NCBI GenBank assembly: GCA_025558095.1
Contig: JAIVFI010000026.1
Location: 496,001 to 560,000, forward strand
Direction of reading: 5' to 3'
Length of the DNA stretch: 64,000 bases
Source: Hyaloraphidium curvatum
Lineage: Eukaryota; Monoblepharomycota; Hyaloraphidiomycetes; Hyaloraphidiales; Hyaloraphidiaceae
This document shows, piece after piece, positions 62,438-64,000 of the stretch. The translations under genes were made by a program, and so were the position numbers. A model generated the notes under the pieces. It made no database searches. It saw only the letters and a list, made by a program, of their open reading frames with translations, and was not told where the DNA came from. Every line of letters starts with the position of its first letter. Position 1 is the stretch's first letter.

Positions 62438-63538
62438 ATGACCTCCGAGACCGCATCGCAGCCCGCGACTGACGAGGCACCTGCTGTGCTTCCGCAGGCG
62501 GCCCCCGCGTGGCCCCCGCACCCCCTCGGCGGGTCCGGCCACCTGTTCGACCGCGCCTTCGTCATCCGCCCCGTGTCCCCGGGCCTCTACCGCGCCCGCA
62601 TCTCCACCGGCTTCTCCGGCGTGCCCAACAGGCCCATCGGCAGCTACGTGCTCGCCTTTGCGCTGCGGTGCATGCTGCACCACGCCGGCGCGGACTACCC
62701 CGACGCCGTGTCGATCCACGCGCACTTCTACAGCTCGCCGCCGCTCGGGAGCGAGGTCGAGATCGCGCTCAGGGAGCGGAGGAGGGGCCGGGCGCTGCTC
62801 TTTCTCGACGCGGAGATCACGCTGCCGCGGCAGGGCAAGGAACCCGAGCCCGTGATTTCGGCGCAGGGCATCCTGGGGCACCTACCCGCCGCCGACCTGC
62901 AGCTCCGCACCGCGCGGTTCACAGCCCCCGCGATGCCGCCTCCCCCCGATGACTGCAGGGACCTGTACGCCGCGCTGTTCGCGGACCCCACGCGTCCCCC
63001 GAAAGACCCGCAGGACGTCGACAGGGCGGAATCCGTGTCGGTCCTGGCCGACCCGTCGCGGCTCTCCTCCGCCTTGGCGCTGATCACCGCGCCGGATGCC
63101 ACGCCGCTGGACCTCGCCCGCGCGTCGCTCGGCCCCGTCTGGATGCTCCATCCCGACGGACGGCCACTGGACCAATCCTCGCTGTGCTTCTTCGCGGACC
63201 AGCCGCCCCCCGCCAACGCCGTGCTCACCATGCGGCGCCGCGCCCTCGACGGGCAAAAGGTGCTCATGCCGTCGACGGTCACCCTCTCGGTGCACTTCCA
63301 CTGCCGCCCCGCGCGCGACGCGCTGCGGTGCGTCAACGTCTCGGGGTGCGGGCTGATCGCGGCGGGGGAAACGGAGGGGAAGAACGACAACGAGATACTG
63401 CTGTTCGACGAGGGGGGGCATCTGCTGTGCAGTTCGAGGCAGGTGGTGCATACCGTCGCGATGGGGGGGAAGGAAGGGGGCGAGGGGAGGGAGCAGTTGT
63501 TTGGGAAGGAGAAGGGGGACGGCAGGGCGAGGATGTGA
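62438..63538 (+). CDS. thioesterase-like superfamily (double hotdog) protein
   Basis: This is a 366-residue single-exon protein of the fungal thioesterase-like (TesB/4HBT_3-type) superfamily. The first half shows GHLFDRAFVIRPVSPGLYRA, VPNRPIGSYVLAFALRCML and ISAQGILG, and the HFYSSPPLGSEVEIAL strand typical of hotdog folds. The second half repeats the fold with RASLGPVWMLHPDGRPLDQSS (the usual WM/Asp region), LTMRRRALDGQ and LSVHFHCRPARDAL. The last 40 residues are Gly/Lys/Glu-rich and may be unstructured. The predicted role is acyl-CoA (or other acyl-thioester) hydrolysis. Substrate and compartment are unknown, and there is no clear peroxisomal SKL-type end. Confidence 0.8.
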   Translation: MTSETASQPATDEAPAVLPQAAPAWPPHPLGGSGHLFDRAFVIRPVSPGLYRARISTGFSGVPNRPIGSYVLAFALRCMLHHAGADYPDAVSIHAHFYSSPPLGSEVEIALRERRRGRALLFLDAEITLPRQGKEPEPVISAQGILGHLPAADLQLRTARFTAPAMPPPPDDCRDLYAALFADPTRPPKDPQDVDRAESVSVLADPSRLSSALALITAPDATPLDLARASLGPVWMLHPDGRPLDQSSLCFFADQPPPANAVLTMRRRALDGQKVLMPSTVTLSVHFHCRPARDALRCVNVSGCGLIAAGETEGKNDNEILLFDEGGHLLCSSRQVVHTVAMGGKEGGEGREQLFGKEKGDGRARM

Positions 63539-64000
63539 GGCCGCATCCGACGGCGGCGGGCGGGATGCGGTCTTGCGGCGCGATGGCAGGACGACGTCTG
63601 CCGGACCGGGGCGGGGAACGTCAGGGGCGTTGCCGTGGACGAGGAGCTGGATTCGGCAGTGGATGCGGCGGGGAGGTGGCCCGCCGTCGGATGAGGATGA
63701 ATAGGCAGCAATTCCAGTGTTGCCTGGAGTGCGAAGGGGAGTGCGAAGGGGAATTCTCGTCGGATGCGAGCGTTTCGGGTTTGACGGCATACCATGGAGG
63801 CTTTCCCGGTCCATGACGCGAACCGGGTCCCCACCTCCCGAAGTCCGACGCACATCACACGCGCTTCTGGCCATCCAGAAACATGACTCTAATCCGTGCT
63901 CGTGGTTGACGTCGTTGCGGTTCTTGTGAATGAAGGTGTGCGGGTCACTGAGGCGTCGTTGCGCAGCCGCTTTTCGACTCGTTTCTCCAGGAGCGTGTTT
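63539..64000. other. 3' flank, no gene seen
   Basis: This is the downstream region of the thioesterase-like gene to the window edge. Short open frames only; nothing recognisable. Confidence 0.45.

Noticed and set aside
1-64000. CRISPR arrays, rRNA, plasmid or phage features, telomeric repeats
   Set aside because: None were seen on either strand. Introns and gene families show eukaryotic nuclear DNA away from a telomere.

Overview
The window is fungal nuclear DNA. It is strongly GC-rich, with nearly every third codon position G or C in the real genes. Most genes carry short spliceosomal introns, mostly 46-114 bp, with donors such as GTGGGT, GTGCGT or GTCCGT, a CTGAC/CTAAC-like branch point and a YAG acceptor. 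Fungal hallmarks are Zn2Cys6 regulators with a fungal transcription-factor domain, a BLI-3-like split-barrel protein, a Hot13-like CHY zinc finger and a PP2C starting MGQTLS. I cannot name the species. A family of gustatory-receptor-like membrane proteins would fit an early-diverging (chytrid-grade) fungus, but that is inference.

Layout. 0-9.5 kb: inositol polyphosphate kinase, PP2C phosphatase, a cysteine-rich probable GPI protein, a disordered orphan, the first member of a polytopic membrane family (called 7TM here), and a dienelactone hydrolase. 10-22 kb: a Sel1-SH3-RING protein, a second 7TM protein, a MIT-domain/ABHD12-type hydrolase fusion, an aldo/keto reductase, a Bax-inhibitor-1 protein, a BLI-3-like flavoprotein and HEM2. 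22-40 kb is accessory-like: two tandemly duplicated Zn2Cys6 regulators, two regulators with two zinc clusters each, an inverted head-to-head pair of secreted beta-sandwich genes, a small GPI protein, a membrane-anchored nitrilase and a dual-specificity phosphatase with a long insertion. 41-49 kb: a quinone reductase-like enzyme, an SDR, the CHY zinc finger, a probable mitochondrial orphan, a chromovirus remnant and a ZIP transporter. 49-56 kb: an unassigned coding remnant, a PARG-like hydrolase, a third 7TM protein, an NTF2-like gene and a 7TM pseudogene that shares a 299-bp inverted identical segment with the third 7TM gene. 56-64 kb: a 1643-residue acidic secreted repeat protein, DPH6 and a thioesterase-like protein.

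The genes do not form one pathway. The most unusual material is (i) the 7TM family, which resembles the 7TM ion-channel/gustatory-receptor-like superfamily near the C terminus and shows duplication, probable gene conversion and pseudogenization; (ii) three unusual domain combinations (MIT + ABHD12-type hydrolase, Sel1 + SH3 + RING with a triplicated helical module, double zinc-cluster regulators); and (iii) the giant Asp/Glu-rich secreted protein.

All exon boundaries were placed by eye from reading frame, splice signals and family conservation. Each multi-exon model given with an exact length sums to a whole number of codons. Lengths, families and catalytic residues come from reading the translated sequence; no database search was run.
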